64,000 nucleotides of DNA from DATFVA01 sp963711455 (GTDB lineage: Bacteria > Bacteroidota > Ignavibacteria > Ignavibacteriales > Ignavibacteriaceae): contig CAVQEH010000004.1 in assembly GCA_963711455.1 (NCBI GenBank), forward strand, positions 856,930 to 920,929, in the 5' to 3' direction. The notes below the pieces were generated by a model. It ran no database searches. It saw only the letters and a program-made list of their open reading frames with translations, and was not told where the DNA came from. The translations under genes and the position numbers were made by a program. Shown here piece after piece: positions 9,086 to 19,478 of the stretch (its first letter is position 1; every line of letters begins with the position of its first letter).

Positions 9086-10909
9086 ATGACTGTAGCTATT
9101 TCGAAACATCCCGGTATGGGCGCGATCCTATATCATGGAGGCACCGCATTCCGGGTTTGGGCAAAGTTTGCAGATAAGATTTATGTCGTCGGGGATTTTA
9201 ACAATTGGTCAGAGGATGCTAATCCATTGGCTTCGGAAGGGAACGGATACTGGTCAGCAGACATTAAAGGAGCTAAGGAAGGTGATCAATACCGCTATTT
9301 AATTTATAGTCCGTTTTTATCAACTCCCATCTGGAGAACAGATCCATACGCTAGGCGCGTAGAAAATGATTATGGTAACGGATACATTACTACCTCAGCA
9401 TTTGAGTGGGGCACTAACAATTTTAATATGCCGCAATGGAATGAGCTGGTAATTTATGAAATGCATGTCGGCACTTTTTATGATCTTAATAGTAACGACA
9501 TACCCGGGGACTTCAACGACATAATAAAAAAACTCGACTATTTGAAAGAGCTTGGTATTAACGCAATTGAGTTGATGCCTATTTATGGCTTTCCCGGAAA
9601 TACATCATTAGGATATAATCCTGCTCTTCCATTTGATATTGAAAGCAGTTACGGTACAAACCACGATTTCAAAAAATTTGTGAAAGCTGTTCATACAAAA
9701 GGAATAGCTGTACTACTGGATGTTGTTTACAATCATTGGGGACCCGATGATCTTGATACTGCTTTATGGCGGATAGACGGCTGGTCACAGGATGGAGGCG
9801 GAGGTATTTACTTTTACAACGACTGGCGGCGAAATACTGCTTTTGGTGACCGTCCTGATTTTGGAAGACCTGAAGTACGCCAGTTCATTCGTGATAATGT
9901 AATGATGTGGCTGAACGAATATCGTATCGATGGATTAAGATTTGATTCAACTGTTAATATCAGGAATGTATACGGGCATAATAATGATCCGGCACATGAC
10001 CTGCCGGATGGCTGGAGCCTGATGCAATGGATTAATAATGAAATTGACAACAGTCAGCCCTGGAAAATTTCCATTGCGGAAGATCTCCAGAATAACGAGT
10101 GGATAAACAAAGACACCAATTCAAATGGTGCCGGGTTTGATTCTCAATGGGATAGTTTTTTCTACTCTGCAATTCATAATGCTTTAATCATTCCCGGCGA
10201 TGAAGGTCGCGATATGAACAATGTAAAAGATGCAATCCTGAACCGGTTCGGAACTAATTCACTGACACGAATCATCTATTCCGAAAACCATGATGAAGTT
10301 GCAGAAATTAACCATAAGGTACGTCTACCGGAAGCGATTGATCCGGGGCATGCTGATAGCTGGTTCGCTAAAAAGCGATCAATACTTGGTGCAGTTCTTA
10401 CATTAACATCACCCGGAATTCCAATGATATTCATGGGACAGGAATTTCTATCGTGGGGTAGCTGGCATGAAAATAAACCTATGGACTGGAGCAACCTGTA
10501 CAAATTCAGCGGCATTCACGATCTCTATAAACACCTGATTGAATTGCGGCGCAACTGGGAAAACAACACCCGGGGATTGTGTGGTCAGCATGTAAATGTT
10601 TTTCATGTTAATAACAAAGATAAACTGATTGCCTTCCATCGTTGGGAAAACGGGGGTGAGAGTGACGATGTAGTTGTTGTGTTGAATTTCGGTAACCGCA
10701 GCTACAGCAGTTATACAATTGGCTTTCCGCGAGAAGGAACATGGTATGTGAGGTTTAACAGTGATTGGCAGGGCTACAGTCCTGACTTTGGAAACTTCCC
10801 CGGCTACGATACAACTGCAAACAGAACAAATGACGGAGATACTGATGGATTACCATTTTCAGGTAATATAGGAATTGGTCCTTACAGTGCTCTTATATTT
10901 TCGCAATAA
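9086..10909 (+). CDS. GH13 alpha-glucan enzyme with CBM48 (branching-enzyme/alpha-amylase family)
   Basis: The first 100 residues form a CBM48/E-set domain (VWAKFADKIYVVGDFNNW). The TIM-barrel follows with all four GH13 regions: DVVYNH (residues 212-217), GLRFDS with nucleophile Asp287, IAED with acid/base Glu332, and ENHDE with Asp403. A C-terminal beta domain ends with GPYSALIF. The enzyme therefore acts on alpha-1,4-glucans; the layout fits a branching enzyme or a related hydrolase, and the exact activity cannot be settled from motifs. It has no signal peptide, so it is cytoplasmic, and it is not next to other glycogen genes in this window. Confidence 0.88.
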   Translation: MTVAISKHPGMGAILYHGGTAFRVWAKFADKIYVVGDFNNWSEDANPLASEGNGYWSADIKGAKEGDQYRYLIYSPFLSTPIWRTDPYARRVENDYGNGYITTSAFEWGTNNFNMPQWNELVIYEMHVGTFYDLNSNDIPGDFNDIIKKLDYLKELGINAIELMPIYGFPGNTSLGYNPALPFDIESSYGTNHDFKKFVKAVHTKGIAVLLDVVYNHWGPDDLDTALWRIDGWSQDGGGGIYFYNDWRRNTAFGDRPDFGRPEVRQFIRDNVMMWLNEYRIDGLRFDSTVNIRNVYGHNNDPAHDLPDGWSLMQWINNEIDNSQPWKISIAEDLQNNEWINKDTNSNGAGFDSQWDSFFYSAIHNALIIPGDEGRDMNNVKDAILNRFGTNSLTRIIYSENHDEVAEINHKVRLPEAIDPGHADSWFAKKRSILGAVLTLTSPGIPMIFMGQEFLSWGSWHENKPMDWSNLYKFSGIHDLYKHLIELRRNWENNTRGLCGQHVNVFHVNNKDKLIAFHRWENGGESDDVVVVLNFGNRSYSSYTIGFPREGTWYVRFNSDWQGYSPDFGNFPGYDTTANRTNDGDTDGLPFSGNIGIGPYSALIFSQ

Positions 10910-11045
10910 GATTTTAAAAAGACAATGAATTGATTATAGAAAATTGCAGAAGATAAAAAGGATCAGATTGTCATTGGGGATTTACTTATTTCAATTCCTC
11001 TGATTGAAAACGTTTAGCCGGACTAATCTCTATTTAGAAATAAAA

Positions 11046-11070
11046 AAGGGTCACCGTTATAGTGACCCTT
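11046..11070 (-). terminator. Terminator of the minus-strand sorting-domain gene
   Basis: A perfect 9-bp stem (AAGGGTCAC, 11046-11054, with 11062-11070) around a 7-base loop. On the minus strand it is followed by a run of T (the A-run at 11042-11047). It lies between convergent genes and may also stop read-through from the GH13 gene. Confidence 0.85.
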
Positions 11071-11097
11071 AATTTTGTATTGTTACTTATCTTAAAA

Positions 11098-12339
11098 CTA
11101 TTTAAGTAATAACATCTTTTTAATCATTACTGAATTACCACTTTGCAGCTTATAGAAGTAAGCACCGCTTGGTAATGATTGAGCATTAAGTGTAGCTACA
11201 TGCTGACCTGCAGCCATAATTCCGTTAACAAGTGTTGCAACTTCCTGACCAAGTGTATTATATACAGCAAGTTTTACATTCCCGGTTTCAGCAATACTGA
11301 AATTAATGTTTGTCGTCGGGTTAAAAGGGTTGGGGTAATTCTGGGCTAAGGCAAATTTTGCCGCAGCAATTACATTAACTTCAACTTCATTTGAGTATTT
11401 AAATGTTCCGTCTAAATCAACCTGTTTCAAACGGTAGGTATAAGTACCTGAAGTTACTTTATTATCTGTGAAAGAATAATAATTGTTTTCGGTTGTTGTT
11501 CCGTTTCCTTCAACATACCCTATTGTTTCAAATACAGAACCGAACATTTTTTGAATTTCGAATCCTTTATTGTTGATTTCAGATGCAGTCTGCCAGTTCA
11601 GGTTAACTGCTGTTCCGTTGGATGTTGCCGCAAAGCTGACAAGTTCAACTGGAAGGGCATCGTCTCCGTTAACCGTAAGTGAGAAATCAGTTGCAGGATC
11701 CAGGTTCCATGCTGTACCTGGTGTTGTTGTATACCAACCGCTGCCTGCGACACCATGAGTAGCGTCAAGGGTTCCTGTTTCCCAGAAGAAGTTTCCGGAT
11801 TCCACACTATTATTAAAGATCTCAATCCAATATGTTCCTGTAGTAGGCAGCATAATCGCATTTGCAGCATCGAAATCAAAAGTAAACATATACTCGTTCA
11901 CTCCAAACAAAACAACTCCCGTAGATACACGGCTGGTGGCCTGAAGACCACTCTGTGACCATATAACTGTTCCGGGTGATCCGGCTGCATCGGCGTGAAC
12001 TAAAATAGTGAAATTATCAGTTGTGTTCGGGATGTTCTCCGGGTAATAACCACCGTACATAACAAGCTCAAGGATGCCGGTGGTAGCATTACTTATTGTT
12101 GCAGCAAAGTTTTCAGCAACTGTTTGCTGGCCGGTACCGCAAAGTGCACAACTAGCATCAGCGAACACACCATTTACCTGGTTTGGTGCCTGCAGAAGGA
12201 ATTGTACCGATGCCATAGGAGATTCGACGATCGACTTTCCTGTAACATTGGCAACGCCATAATCGCTTAGTGATGCCTGCTGAGCAAATACAGAAAATGA
12301 AAATAGGACAAGACAAAGCACTGTAAAGAACTTAGGCAT
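11098..12339 (-). CDS. Secreted protein with type IX sorting domain
   Basis: A 413-residue protein with signal peptide (FTVLCLVLFSFSVFAQQ). The middle part is a beta-rich domain of unknown role, followed by a fibronectin-like stretch (VELVSFAATSNGTAVNLNWQTASEINNKGFEIQ). The C-terminal 80 residues are a Por-secretion/type IX sorting domain (AQNYPNPFNPTTNI, GQEVATLVNG, GAYFYKLQSG, MIKKMLLLK). Export through the outer membrane by the type IX system is expected. The start is fixed by the strong ribosome site AAGGAGGC seven bases upstream. Confidence 0.9.
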   Translation of the reverse strand: MPKFFTVLCLVLFSFSVFAQQASLSDYGVANVTGKSIVESPMASVQFLLQAPNQVNGVFADASCALCGTGQQTVAENFAATISNATTGILELVMYGGYYPENIPNTTDNFTILVHADAAGSPGTVIWSQSGLQATSRVSTGVVLFGVNEYMFTFDFDAANAIMLPTTGTYWIEIFNNSVESGNFFWETGTLDATHGVAGSGWYTTTPGTAWNLDPATDFSLTVNGDDALPVELVSFAATSNGTAVNLNWQTASEINNKGFEIQKMFGSVFETIGYVEGNGTTTENNYYSFTDNKVTSGTYTYRLKQVDLDGTFKYSNEVEVNVIAAAKFALAQNYPNPFNPTTNINFSIAETGNVKLAVYNTLGQEVATLVNGIMAAGQHVATLNAQSLPSGAYFYKLQSGNSVMIKKMLLLK

Positions 12340-12830
12340 AATGCCTCCTTGGTATAGTGAATAGATGGGTTAATTATAGAAACTCATTTAATTTTAAAAG
12401 AAGTTTAAAATGTTATTTTCAAAACTTCTTCTTCGAGAGAGTATTCTATGCGTCTCTTCGGTATGAAACAGCAATCCAACTCTGTCTTCTAACGCTCTCG
12501 GAGTTTATACGAACTACTTGGTGGAATTTGCGATAAATATTTACAAAAAGCAACTAATTCATCCGGTCAATTTTAATTTTTTTTAAACCGGAAATTGTAA
12601 TTTGCTGAAAATATTTTAACAGTTATTAGCTTCAAATATAATTGTCCATTTTCATTTTTGTTTCACTTATCAATATAAAAACAATTTTCTGCCTTTTTAA
12701 ATATGGAAAACCGGCTCAGATTTTATGAACCTGTTGCGATTTAGTCCCCATAATTAATCATTGCTTAATCTTTTCAGTTGCAGTATTTTCTCTGTCAGTG
12801 TGTTACCTTTGTGAATAAGGTAAAAAACTA
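12340..12830. other. Divergent intergenic region upstream of the GWxTD gene
   Basis: This 491-base region carries the ribosome site of the minus-strand gene at its left end and the promoter of the plus-strand GWxTD gene at its right end. An inverted repeat (AAGAAGTTT at 12398-12406 with 12422-12430) lies 60-90 bases before the minus-strand start and could be an operator or attenuator. No coding potential was seen. Confidence 0.45.
12778..12811 (+). promoter_or_regulatory. Candidate Bacteroidota-type promoter of the GWxTD gene
   Basis: TACCTTTG at 12804-12811 matches the TAnnTTTG -7 box known for Bacteroidota primary sigma factors, with a TTG 23 bases before it (12778-12780). Transcription would begin a few bases ahead of the ATG at 12831, giving a very short leader. 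Confidence 0.55.
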
Positions 12831-14939
12831 ATGAAAATTAAATTCATAAATATTTTTATAATCCTGCTGATTATTTTCATATCTATTGCATCCGCCCAGC
12901 AGTCTGATGGTTCTGTCAATGCATACTATAACCAGGGAATGATTGATTTGAAAGATGGAAAAACTGCAGAAGCCGAGAAGTCGTTCAGCTATTCGGCAAA
13001 AGAATATTCTTATGCCCCCTCTTACTTCGAACTAGCAAAAATAGAGTTTGATAAAAATACAGTTTACAGCAGGAAGAAGGCCAGGGACTATATCCAGAAA
13101 GCTATCTGGAAAGAACCTCGGAATATTGAATTCAGAATGCTGAAAGCAAGGCTAATGGAATTTTTCAGCAGCAGTATGGCTTATGATGTTTATAAGGGAA
13201 TACTTGATATCGATTCCAATAATACAGAGGCTTTATACAACATGGGGCAAATCAGCGAAGAGCAGTTTTATGAGTATCATAATTCATTTATGAAGTACGA
13301 AGATGGTTCTTTAAGTTATAATGATTACGCTTATAACTTTTTTTCAAAAGCAGAAAAATTTTTTAAGAAAGTAATAAGGTATGATCCCCGGCGGACAGAT
13401 TCCGACCTTCATTTAAGTCACCTTTATTCCGAAGCCGGCGAGTTTGAAAACGGAATTCCGCTTATTAAAAAAATAATTCAGATTGATTCACTGAACAAAA
13501 ATGCATGGCTATTTCTCGGATATCTTTATTATAAAACATTGAACTTTGAACCCAGTCAGAATGCATATCAGAAAGCATTGGCCCTGATGACAGAAAAAGA
13601 GAGAAAAGATTTTAAAGACAGCACGACAATGATGCTTTCCGGGGATGAAGAAATTGATCCGGACAAAATCGATACAATTGCAGATGATTTCTGGAATTCA
13701 AGAGATCCCCTTTACCTTACAAAATATAACGAAAGATTGCTGGAACACTTTTCACGTGTGGCTTATTCAAATTTAATGTTCTCAGTTGCAAAGCAGCATA
13801 TAGAAGGATGGAAAACCGACAGGGGAGAAATAATGGTTAGATACGGTGAACCGCAAAGCCGTATACGACTTAGACCCTATATTAATGCAGGTGGAAAAAC
13901 ACAGATGATGCTCAAAACGGATCTGTGGGTCTATAAAAATAAAACTTTCGGTTTTACAGATGATTTCTTTAACGACAATTTCCGTTTCAGTGTAACAAAC
14001 AACGGCGGAAGATACTTGTCTCAATTTCAGTTCGATACTTATTCGTATGTTAATTCTCTCCGGCGGACTGATCCTGAAGAATATGAACCGAAATTTAAAG
14101 GACCGGGATTCACTTTACCTTATGCAGTAACTCAATTTAAAGATCTGGACAATGATAAAAATCATAATACTCAAATTTATCTTAACTATGCATTAGATGT
14201 TCCCGGTAATTCTGAATCTGAAAATAATTTAGGGGTTCCGCATAAATCAGGACTGTTTTTATTTGACAGCGATAATAATAAAACCGGGCAGCAGGTGGAA
14301 GATTTAACTCACCCGGGAAATGAAAGGGAATTGAAATTTAGTTCTTCTGAAAAATACTGGATCAATTCACTTACTGTTGAAGCAAAACCTGACTCTGTGT
14401 CTCTCGCTTTTGAAGTTATCAGGAATAAAGACGGGGGTGTATCGACAAATCATTTTAAATACAAGGTTAAAAGCTTTAATGGCAGTAGTCTTGATATGAG
14501 TGACATAATTTTAGCAGCCGGGATTGATAAGCAGTCATCCGGCAAATATCCTTTAACCAGGAACAAACTTGGAATACTGCCGAACCCGACTCAGACATTT
14601 AATCATAACACGGATATATTTTTATATTATGAAGTATACAACCTGAAACAGGATGATGAGCAGAAAGCAAATTTCGAGCAGAAAATTACTATCAAAAAAG
14701 TTAAAGGGAACTCATTTATAGTAAACCTGTTTTCATCTTTAGTTAGTCTTTTCAGTGCAAAACATAATGATGAAATTACATTATCCTCCAATTACCAGTC
14801 ATTTGAAAAGAACGCACAGGTTTACCTGCAGCTTGATATGAATAATTACAAACCTGGTGATTATATAATTACTGTAACTGTTAGTGACGAGCTTGCAGGA
14901 AAAGAAACATCTTCAGAAACTCTGCTTAAATGGAGATGA
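12831..14939 (+). CDS. TPR protein with GWxTD domain
   Basis: A 702-residue exported protein with signal peptide (IFIILLIIFISIASAQQ). Residues 25-270 contain tetratricopeptide-like helix pairs (YYNQGMIDLKDGKTAEAEKSF and later copies). Residues 326-345 hold the GWxTD signature GWKTDRGEIMVRYGEP. The C-terminal half is beta-rich. GWxTD proteins are found mainly in Ignavibacteria, Acidobacteria and neighbours, and their function is not established; they are probably periplasmic. The stop codon overlaps the start of the TonB-like gene by ten bases, so the two are translationally coupled. Confidence 0.85.
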   Translation: MKIKFINIFIILLIIFISIASAQQSDGSVNAYYNQGMIDLKDGKTAEAEKSFSYSAKEYSYAPSYFELAKIEFDKNTVYSRKKARDYIQKAIWKEPRNIEFRMLKARLMEFFSSSMAYDVYKGILDIDSNNTEALYNMGQISEEQFYEYHNSFMKYEDGSLSYNDYAYNFFSKAEKFFKKVIRYDPRRTDSDLHLSHLYSEAGEFENGIPLIKKIIQIDSLNKNAWLFLGYLYYKTLNFEPSQNAYQKALALMTEKERKDFKDSTTMMLSGDEEIDPDKIDTIADDFWNSRDPLYLTKYNERLLEHFSRVAYSNLMFSVAKQHIEGWKTDRGEIMVRYGEPQSRIRLRPYINAGGKTQMMLKTDLWVYKNKTFGFTDDFFNDNFRFSVTNNGGRYLSQFQFDTYSYVNSLRRTDPEEYEPKFKGPGFTLPYAVTQFKDLDNDKNHNTQIYLNYALDVPGNSESENNLGVPHKSGLFLFDSDNNKTGQQVEDLTHPGNERELKFSSSEKYWINSLTVEAKPDSVSLAFEVIRNKDGGVSTNHFKYKVKSFNGSSLDMSDIILAAGIDKQSSGKYPLTRNKLGILPNPTQTFNHNTDIFLYYEVYNLKQDDEQKANFEQKITIKKVKGNSFIVNLFSSLVSLFSAKHNDEITLSSNYQSFEKNAQVYLQLDMNNYKPGDYIITVTVSDELAGKETSSETLLKWR

Positions 14940-15538
14940 TTAAATTGTTAAAAGATGACAAAATACATTACAAAAGAAATATGCTCATCTCAATAATAAT
15001 CGGTGAGGTGCTGGTAATTTGTGCATTTATTTTTTCTCCGATGTATTCTTCTCCGCACAAAATAATTTTATATGACGAACCTTTATTTACAGCAGATGAT
15101 ATTCCGCAAACTGTCCAAAGGTTACCAATAAAAATGCAAAGACCAAAAATTCCTGCAATCCATTTTTCAGATGAAGTGGAAGCTTTTGAAATCCTGAATG
15201 ATGTTAGTATAGTTTCAAAGGGAGCTGAAGAAAACGATAATTTATCTTCAGTTGAAATGGGAAATAATGATTTGCAAACCGGTCGCTTAGTTCCGCGATT
15301 GATATACGAAGTGGTTCCGGCAGAAGGAGAAAATGAGTTTAGGGGAAAGCTGCAGCTTTCATTGAAGATAAATGAAAACGGTCAGGTTATTGAGCATAAG
15401 ATTATTTCCAATTCACTTGACTGCACCAAATGTCTGAACGAAATAATCCAGTCAGCTTACAAATCGAAATGGGAGCCGGCAAAAGTTAATGGGAAGAATG
15501 AGGATTACTGGGTTGTGAAATCTTATATGTTTAATTGA
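14930..15538 (+). CDS. TonB-like protein, single membrane anchor
   Basis: The 202-residue product has one membrane segment at about residues 19-37 (MLISIIIGEVLVICAFIF), a variable middle, and a C-terminal domain reading GKLQLSLKINENGQVIEHKIISNS and ending WEPAKVNGKNEDYWVVKSYMF. This is the layout of TonB-C domains (beta strand, helix, strand, with Gly-x-V and W.PA..NG). TonB transmits energy to outer-membrane transporters, but no ExbB/ExbD pair is nearby. A structural partner role for the overlapping GWxTD protein is a plausible inference. Confidence 0.68.
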   Translation: MEMIKLLKDDKIHYKRNMLISIIIGEVLVICAFIFSPMYSSPHKIILYDEPLFTADDIPQTVQRLPIKMQRPKIPAIHFSDEVEAFEILNDVSIVSKGAEENDNLSSVEMGNNDLQTGRLVPRLIYEVVPAEGENEFRGKLQLSLKINENGQVIEHKIISNSLDCTKCLNEIIQSAYKSKWEPAKVNGKNEDYWVVKSYMFN

Positions 15539-15705
15539 AGGAATAAAACACGGAGTAATTAACTGCCCGCAGCGTTCTATTAATGGAGCAACAGAACCGC
15601 TAAAATTGTATAATTATATTAATTAGGAATTAATTTAAATTGTTACAAAATTTAAAAAGGATGTATTTTATTTTTAGTGGATATTAAAAAGGGAGAATCG
15701 GAAAG

Positions 15706-18024
15706 ATGAAAAAAAAGTTTTTTAATTCCATTCTAATTTTAGTGATTATTTTATCCTTCTCAACAACCTCATTTAGCCAGCAGGATAAAATTGCAGAATT
15801 AAAAAAAATTGTATCTTCTGAAGGGGAAGCTTTCTTTAAAGCACTGAGAGAATATCACTTTGATCATTTTCTAAGTGATTACAACAAGAAAAATAAAAAT
15901 ACAAGCTATACCTCATTAGATTCACTCAATACGTATTGGTCAGTTATTAAAAAAATAATTAATACCGGGCCTGAAAATTATAATGAGCGAATTGATGCTT
16001 CAATGGCAATTGAGGATATCCTTTATGACTTACTATCAGGTTTTGGTGATTCCGAATATCCAAAGCTGCTTAAATATTATTCTGATTTACCTGATAACTC
16101 AGCCTATAAAAATGATTCCTTTTTAATTCCTCTTTGTAATTACCGGATTAAAAAAGAAGTTGAATATGCAATTACAAATAACATAAAATCAAAAGTCATT
16201 CTCAGTTTCACAAAAGATATTAAACCTTCATCCGCCATCGATTCTTTATCAGGTGAATTAAAAAATTGCTGGTATCTCTTCAAATCTTTCGAATCTCATT
16301 ACAAAAACAGATTAAACCAGGATTCTATCTGCGATTGGTATTCCGTCCAAAGTAACTATAATCTTTTCTATAAGGAGATTGAAGAAATTCTGAAATCAGA
16401 TTCCGTTGGCGAACATATGAAAGAGATTCGGAAATTTCAGTGGGGCGGCTGGTGCGGAACAGGCAGTGAATTCTTTTATGACAAACAAAAGATTGCCATC
16501 CTTATATTATTGTTAAAAGAAAAAAACTATCCTGCTATAATTGGCAATTTGGATTTTACCGATAACATCGGATATGAAAATTTTAGAATGCTTATACAAC
16601 TGTACGGCTACGACTGGATAGACTATTATACAGGGGTTATGATTGACGGCAAATGGCAGCGAACTACTCCATATTATACAAGAATAGGCGGAGAAAAAGC
16701 AGCAAACAATCTGATAAAGATGAAAGAGGATAACTTTGCAAATATTTATGGGAATTCTCAATATTTATCTTTATGCGGCGGGTTTATTATTAAAAAGAAT
16801 CCATACGAGGATAGTTATAACTATAATTTTTTTTCAAATCCTTTTTTCAGGAATGAATTTATTGAGAATAAAGACCCGGTAGTTGAAGTTTCACCCGAAG
16901 TAAAAGAAAAACTTGCGGAAACGATTGTTGAAACAGTTAAAAATGATACTTCAATTGATGTCTGCAGTACGGCAGCAGGTATTTTTTCTTCTTTGCCGTT
17001 TAGCCGGGACATTAAAGAAATCTTGCTCGGATATACTAAATCTAAATTTAAATCCATAAGAGAGAAAGCTGCCAAAATACTTAAGAAGAATGGAATTAAT
17101 ATTGAATTACCGCCGGATAATGGACTGGTAACATTTCGTTTATTGCTTGACAGCATACCACTAAGCAAATTTAATGTCGGTTACGACATTATCACCGATA
17201 CAACCAAATTCGGATATTCAATGAGCAGCAGTTTAAAAACCTCTGCCAACGGATTAATTTCATTTAGTAAAGACCTGCTGTTAAGTATGAAGTCCCCGGT
17301 TCAGAAGATAAGGTTTACATCAAATGGATTTTCTTCCGATACGGTGAAATATGCCTTTTTCTGCGCTGATGCTGCGATGCCGAAAAATCTAACCGATACT
17401 ACTGATGTTTTTATTTCAACAGGAAAGCTCAGTTTAAATATTAATTTAAACCGCGATAAAGAATTTTATAAGAATAAGGAAATGGACATCTATCTTTCAA
17501 ATAACAGGTGTTCGCTTTGCTATCTTAATTTTAAAACAGAGATAAAGAATCCATTTACTTTACCTCAAAAAATCCAGAAAGGGAAATATTCACTGCACAT
17601 TAATGTCCCAGGTTCAAAAAGATGGATGGATTTTATCGAGATAAACCAGGGCAAGACAAATCTTGATATAAAACTTGAACATGGAACAAATGTAATATTC
17701 CGGGTTAAAGCACCGGGAGGAAAAAAAGCCGACAAAGAAGTTATGTTTGAATTAATTAATAATGATAATAAGAATGGATATTTCTTTGACACCTACGATT
17801 ACACTTTAAGCGGATATGAATCTCTTCCCACAGGGAATTATACTTTGAGAATAACTTCCAGCCAGGAAAAAAAGAGAAAAATTGAAGAGAATAACCGGGA
17901 ACGCTGCAGCGAAATTATGCCCGATTTTGTTGATTACAAAGGGAAAGATATTGATTTTTCTATTGATTTAAACTCACCCGAAACAATTGATCTCGGCACT
18001 ATAGAATTAGAACCTTTGGATTAA
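15706..18024 (+). CDS. Large secreted protein of unknown function
   Basis: A 772-residue protein with a clear signal peptide (FFNSILILVIILSFSTTSFSQQ). Residues 20-400 are helical and rich in Lys, Asp and Tyr. Around residues 410-470 there are HEAT-like helix pairs (DVCSTAAGIFSSLPF, FKSIREKAAKILKKNG). The last 300 residues are beta-rich with repeated GxYxLxI and LDIxLxxG stretches like carboxypeptidase-regulatory/transthyretin folds. No catalytic motif or sorting domain was recognised. It stands alone with 167 bases before and 311 bases after. Confidence 0.75.
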   Translation: MKKKFFNSILILVIILSFSTTSFSQQDKIAELKKIVSSEGEAFFKALREYHFDHFLSDYNKKNKNTSYTSLDSLNTYWSVIKKIINTGPENYNERIDASMAIEDILYDLLSGFGDSEYPKLLKYYSDLPDNSAYKNDSFLIPLCNYRIKKEVEYAITNNIKSKVILSFTKDIKPSSAIDSLSGELKNCWYLFKSFESHYKNRLNQDSICDWYSVQSNYNLFYKEIEEILKSDSVGEHMKEIRKFQWGGWCGTGSEFFYDKQKIAILILLLKEKNYPAIIGNLDFTDNIGYENFRMLIQLYGYDWIDYYTGVMIDGKWQRTTPYYTRIGGEKAANNLIKMKEDNFANIYGNSQYLSLCGGFIIKKNPYEDSYNYNFFSNPFFRNEFIENKDPVVEVSPEVKEKLAETIVETVKNDTSIDVCSTAAGIFSSLPFSRDIKEILLGYTKSKFKSIREKAAKILKKNGINIELPPDNGLVTFRLLLDSIPLSKFNVGYDIITDTTKFGYSMSSSLKTSANGLISFSKDLLLSMKSPVQKIRFTSNGFSSDTVKYAFFCADAAMPKNLTDTTDVFISTGKLSLNINLNRDKEFYKNKEMDIYLSNNRCSLCYLNFKTEIKNPFTLPQKIQKGKYSLHINVPGSKRWMDFIEINQGKTNLDIKLEHGTNVIFRVKAPGGKKADKEVMFELINNDNKNGYFFDTYDYTLSGYESLPTGNYTLRITSSQEKKRKIEENNRERCSEIMPDFVDYKGKDIDFSIDLNSPETIDLGTIELEPLD

Positions 18025-18335
18025 AAAATTAAAATTGGTTCATAACTTTGTGTCGATTAAATGTTATTTTTTAAAATGATAAAACCCTATGCAATTACCA
18101 AGTTATTTAAATTGATAATCGAATTCTAAAATGAGGATATTGAATCATTTATGAAACTAAACGTTCTATTGTCCATTTATTTAAATTACTTTATTTTTTA
18201 ATATACTTGTTGATATTTCTGGAATAGGTATAATTTGAAAGAAGATATTATGCTGGAGTTGGATTAATTATAAATATTAGAAAATATTTGACATATTTCT
18301 AAATATATTTTTCATACGGCAATTGATTACTAATA
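18025..18335. other. AT-rich intergenic region upstream of the HTH-ImmA gene
   Basis: This 311-base region is strongly AT-rich and carries no gene. Its only notable structure is the inverted repeat at 18274-18306, listed separately. Confidence 0.5.
18274..18306. promoter_or_regulatory. Inverted repeat, candidate operator of the HTH-ImmA gene
   Basis: Two 14-base half-sites, ATATTAGAAAATAT (18274-18287) and ATATTTCTAAATAT (18293-18306), face each other across TTGAC, 30 bases before the start codon. A site of this kind suits autoregulation by the HTH domain of the downstream protein. The region is very AT-rich, so chance symmetry is possible. Confidence 0.4.
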
Positions 18336-19478
18336 ATGAGTAAAGTTTTAAGGGCACCGATAAATCCATTTGTATTACAATGGGCACTTAAAGATTTAAA
18401 TTTAAGTGTCAATGAATTTGCTAAGAAATTGAGAATAAAGCCTGATATAGTAAATAAGTGGCTATCTGGCGAAGCTTCACCAACATACAAACAACTCGAA
18501 AAAATTTCTTATAATATTTTGAAAGTTCCATTAGCTGCCTTCTTTTTATCTGAACCTCCAACAGGTCTTACAATAAAAAGAAAATTTAGAACACTACCTG
18601 AATATCTTTTAGACTTAACAAGCTATAAAACAAGAATAGCCATCAAGCAAGCCGACTTCTTCAAGTCAGTTTTATATCAATTATTTAATTCTAATCCCGT
18701 TGAAAAACCAATTTTCCGAAGAATAAGATTGACAACAAATGAAACTGCTGAAGAGGCAGGAAATTTAATTCGTGAAGATTTTAAATTTTCTTACGAGGTT
18801 CAAAAAAAATTCCGTAATGGATATGAAGCATTTAATTATTACAGAGATAAATTGGAAGAAAAGGGAATCTATTTGTTTCAACTGCAATTATTAGGAGATA
18901 GAGGTTTTTGTCTTCTTGATAATGAGTTTCCTATTATTGTTGTAAATTCCAGTGATTCAATTAACTCAAAAATCTTTTCTCTTTTTCATGAGTTAACTCA
19001 TATACTCACCGAAACAGATGATATTTACAAAGAAATTGAAACCACACCATACTATGAATCCGAGATTGAAAGGTTTTGCAATAAAACAGCTTCTGAAGTT
19101 TTAATCCCACTAAGTGATTTAGTAGAAAGATATGGTAACAATTTAAAGTACTGGGATGAAGAGATTATTTCTCAAATTGCTAAAGATTATTCAGTCAGCA
19201 GGGAAGTAATATTATTAAAAATAATTTCGTTGGGATTGGCTGATCAAACGAGTTATCGTAAATACAAAGAAAAATGGGATAAGGAACATCTTGAAAACAG
19301 CAGGAAGCGAAAAGGTGGCAGCTATTATGTTAATAAAATTAGTGCGTTAGGCAAACAATATATTAACACTGTTATTGATTCTTATAAAAGAGGAAATATA
19401 AGTGATATTCAAGTCTCAACTTTTTTAGGTATGAAATTTACCAACCTTTCTAAAATTGAAACTGAGGTATTTTCATAA
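18336..19478 (+). CDS. HTH (XRE) plus ImmA/IrrE metalloprotease-domain protein
   Basis: Residues 18-55 form an XRE helix-turn-helix (LNLSVNEFAKKLRIKPDIVNKWLSGEASPTYKQLEKI). Residues 130-260 are an ImmA/IrrE (COG2856) zinc-peptidase domain with HELTH at 218-222 and a downstream Glu-rich helix (ESEIERFCNKTASEVLIP) that supplies the third metal ligand. Proteins of this architecture are repressors paired with a toxin. Here the next gene, a DUF4411 PIN-like protein, overlaps it by one base (TAATG), which supports antitoxin function, perhaps with regulated proteolysis. It lies just outside the tRNA-linked island. Confidence 0.88.
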   Translation: MSKVLRAPINPFVLQWALKDLNLSVNEFAKKLRIKPDIVNKWLSGEASPTYKQLEKISYNILKVPLAAFFLSEPPTGLTIKRKFRTLPEYLLDLTSYKTRIAIKQADFFKSVLYQLFNSNPVEKPIFRRIRLTTNETAEEAGNLIREDFKFSYEVQKKFRNGYEAFNYYRDKLEEKGIYLFQLQLLGDRGFCLLDNEFPIIVVNSSDSINSKIFSLFHELTHILTETDDIYKEIETTPYYESEIERFCNKTASEVLIPLSDLVERYGNNLKYWDEEIISQIAKDYSVSREVILLKIISLGLADQTSYRKYKEKWDKEHLENSRKRKGGSYYVNKISALGKQYINTVIDSYKRGNISDIQVSTFLGMKFTNLSKIETEVFS

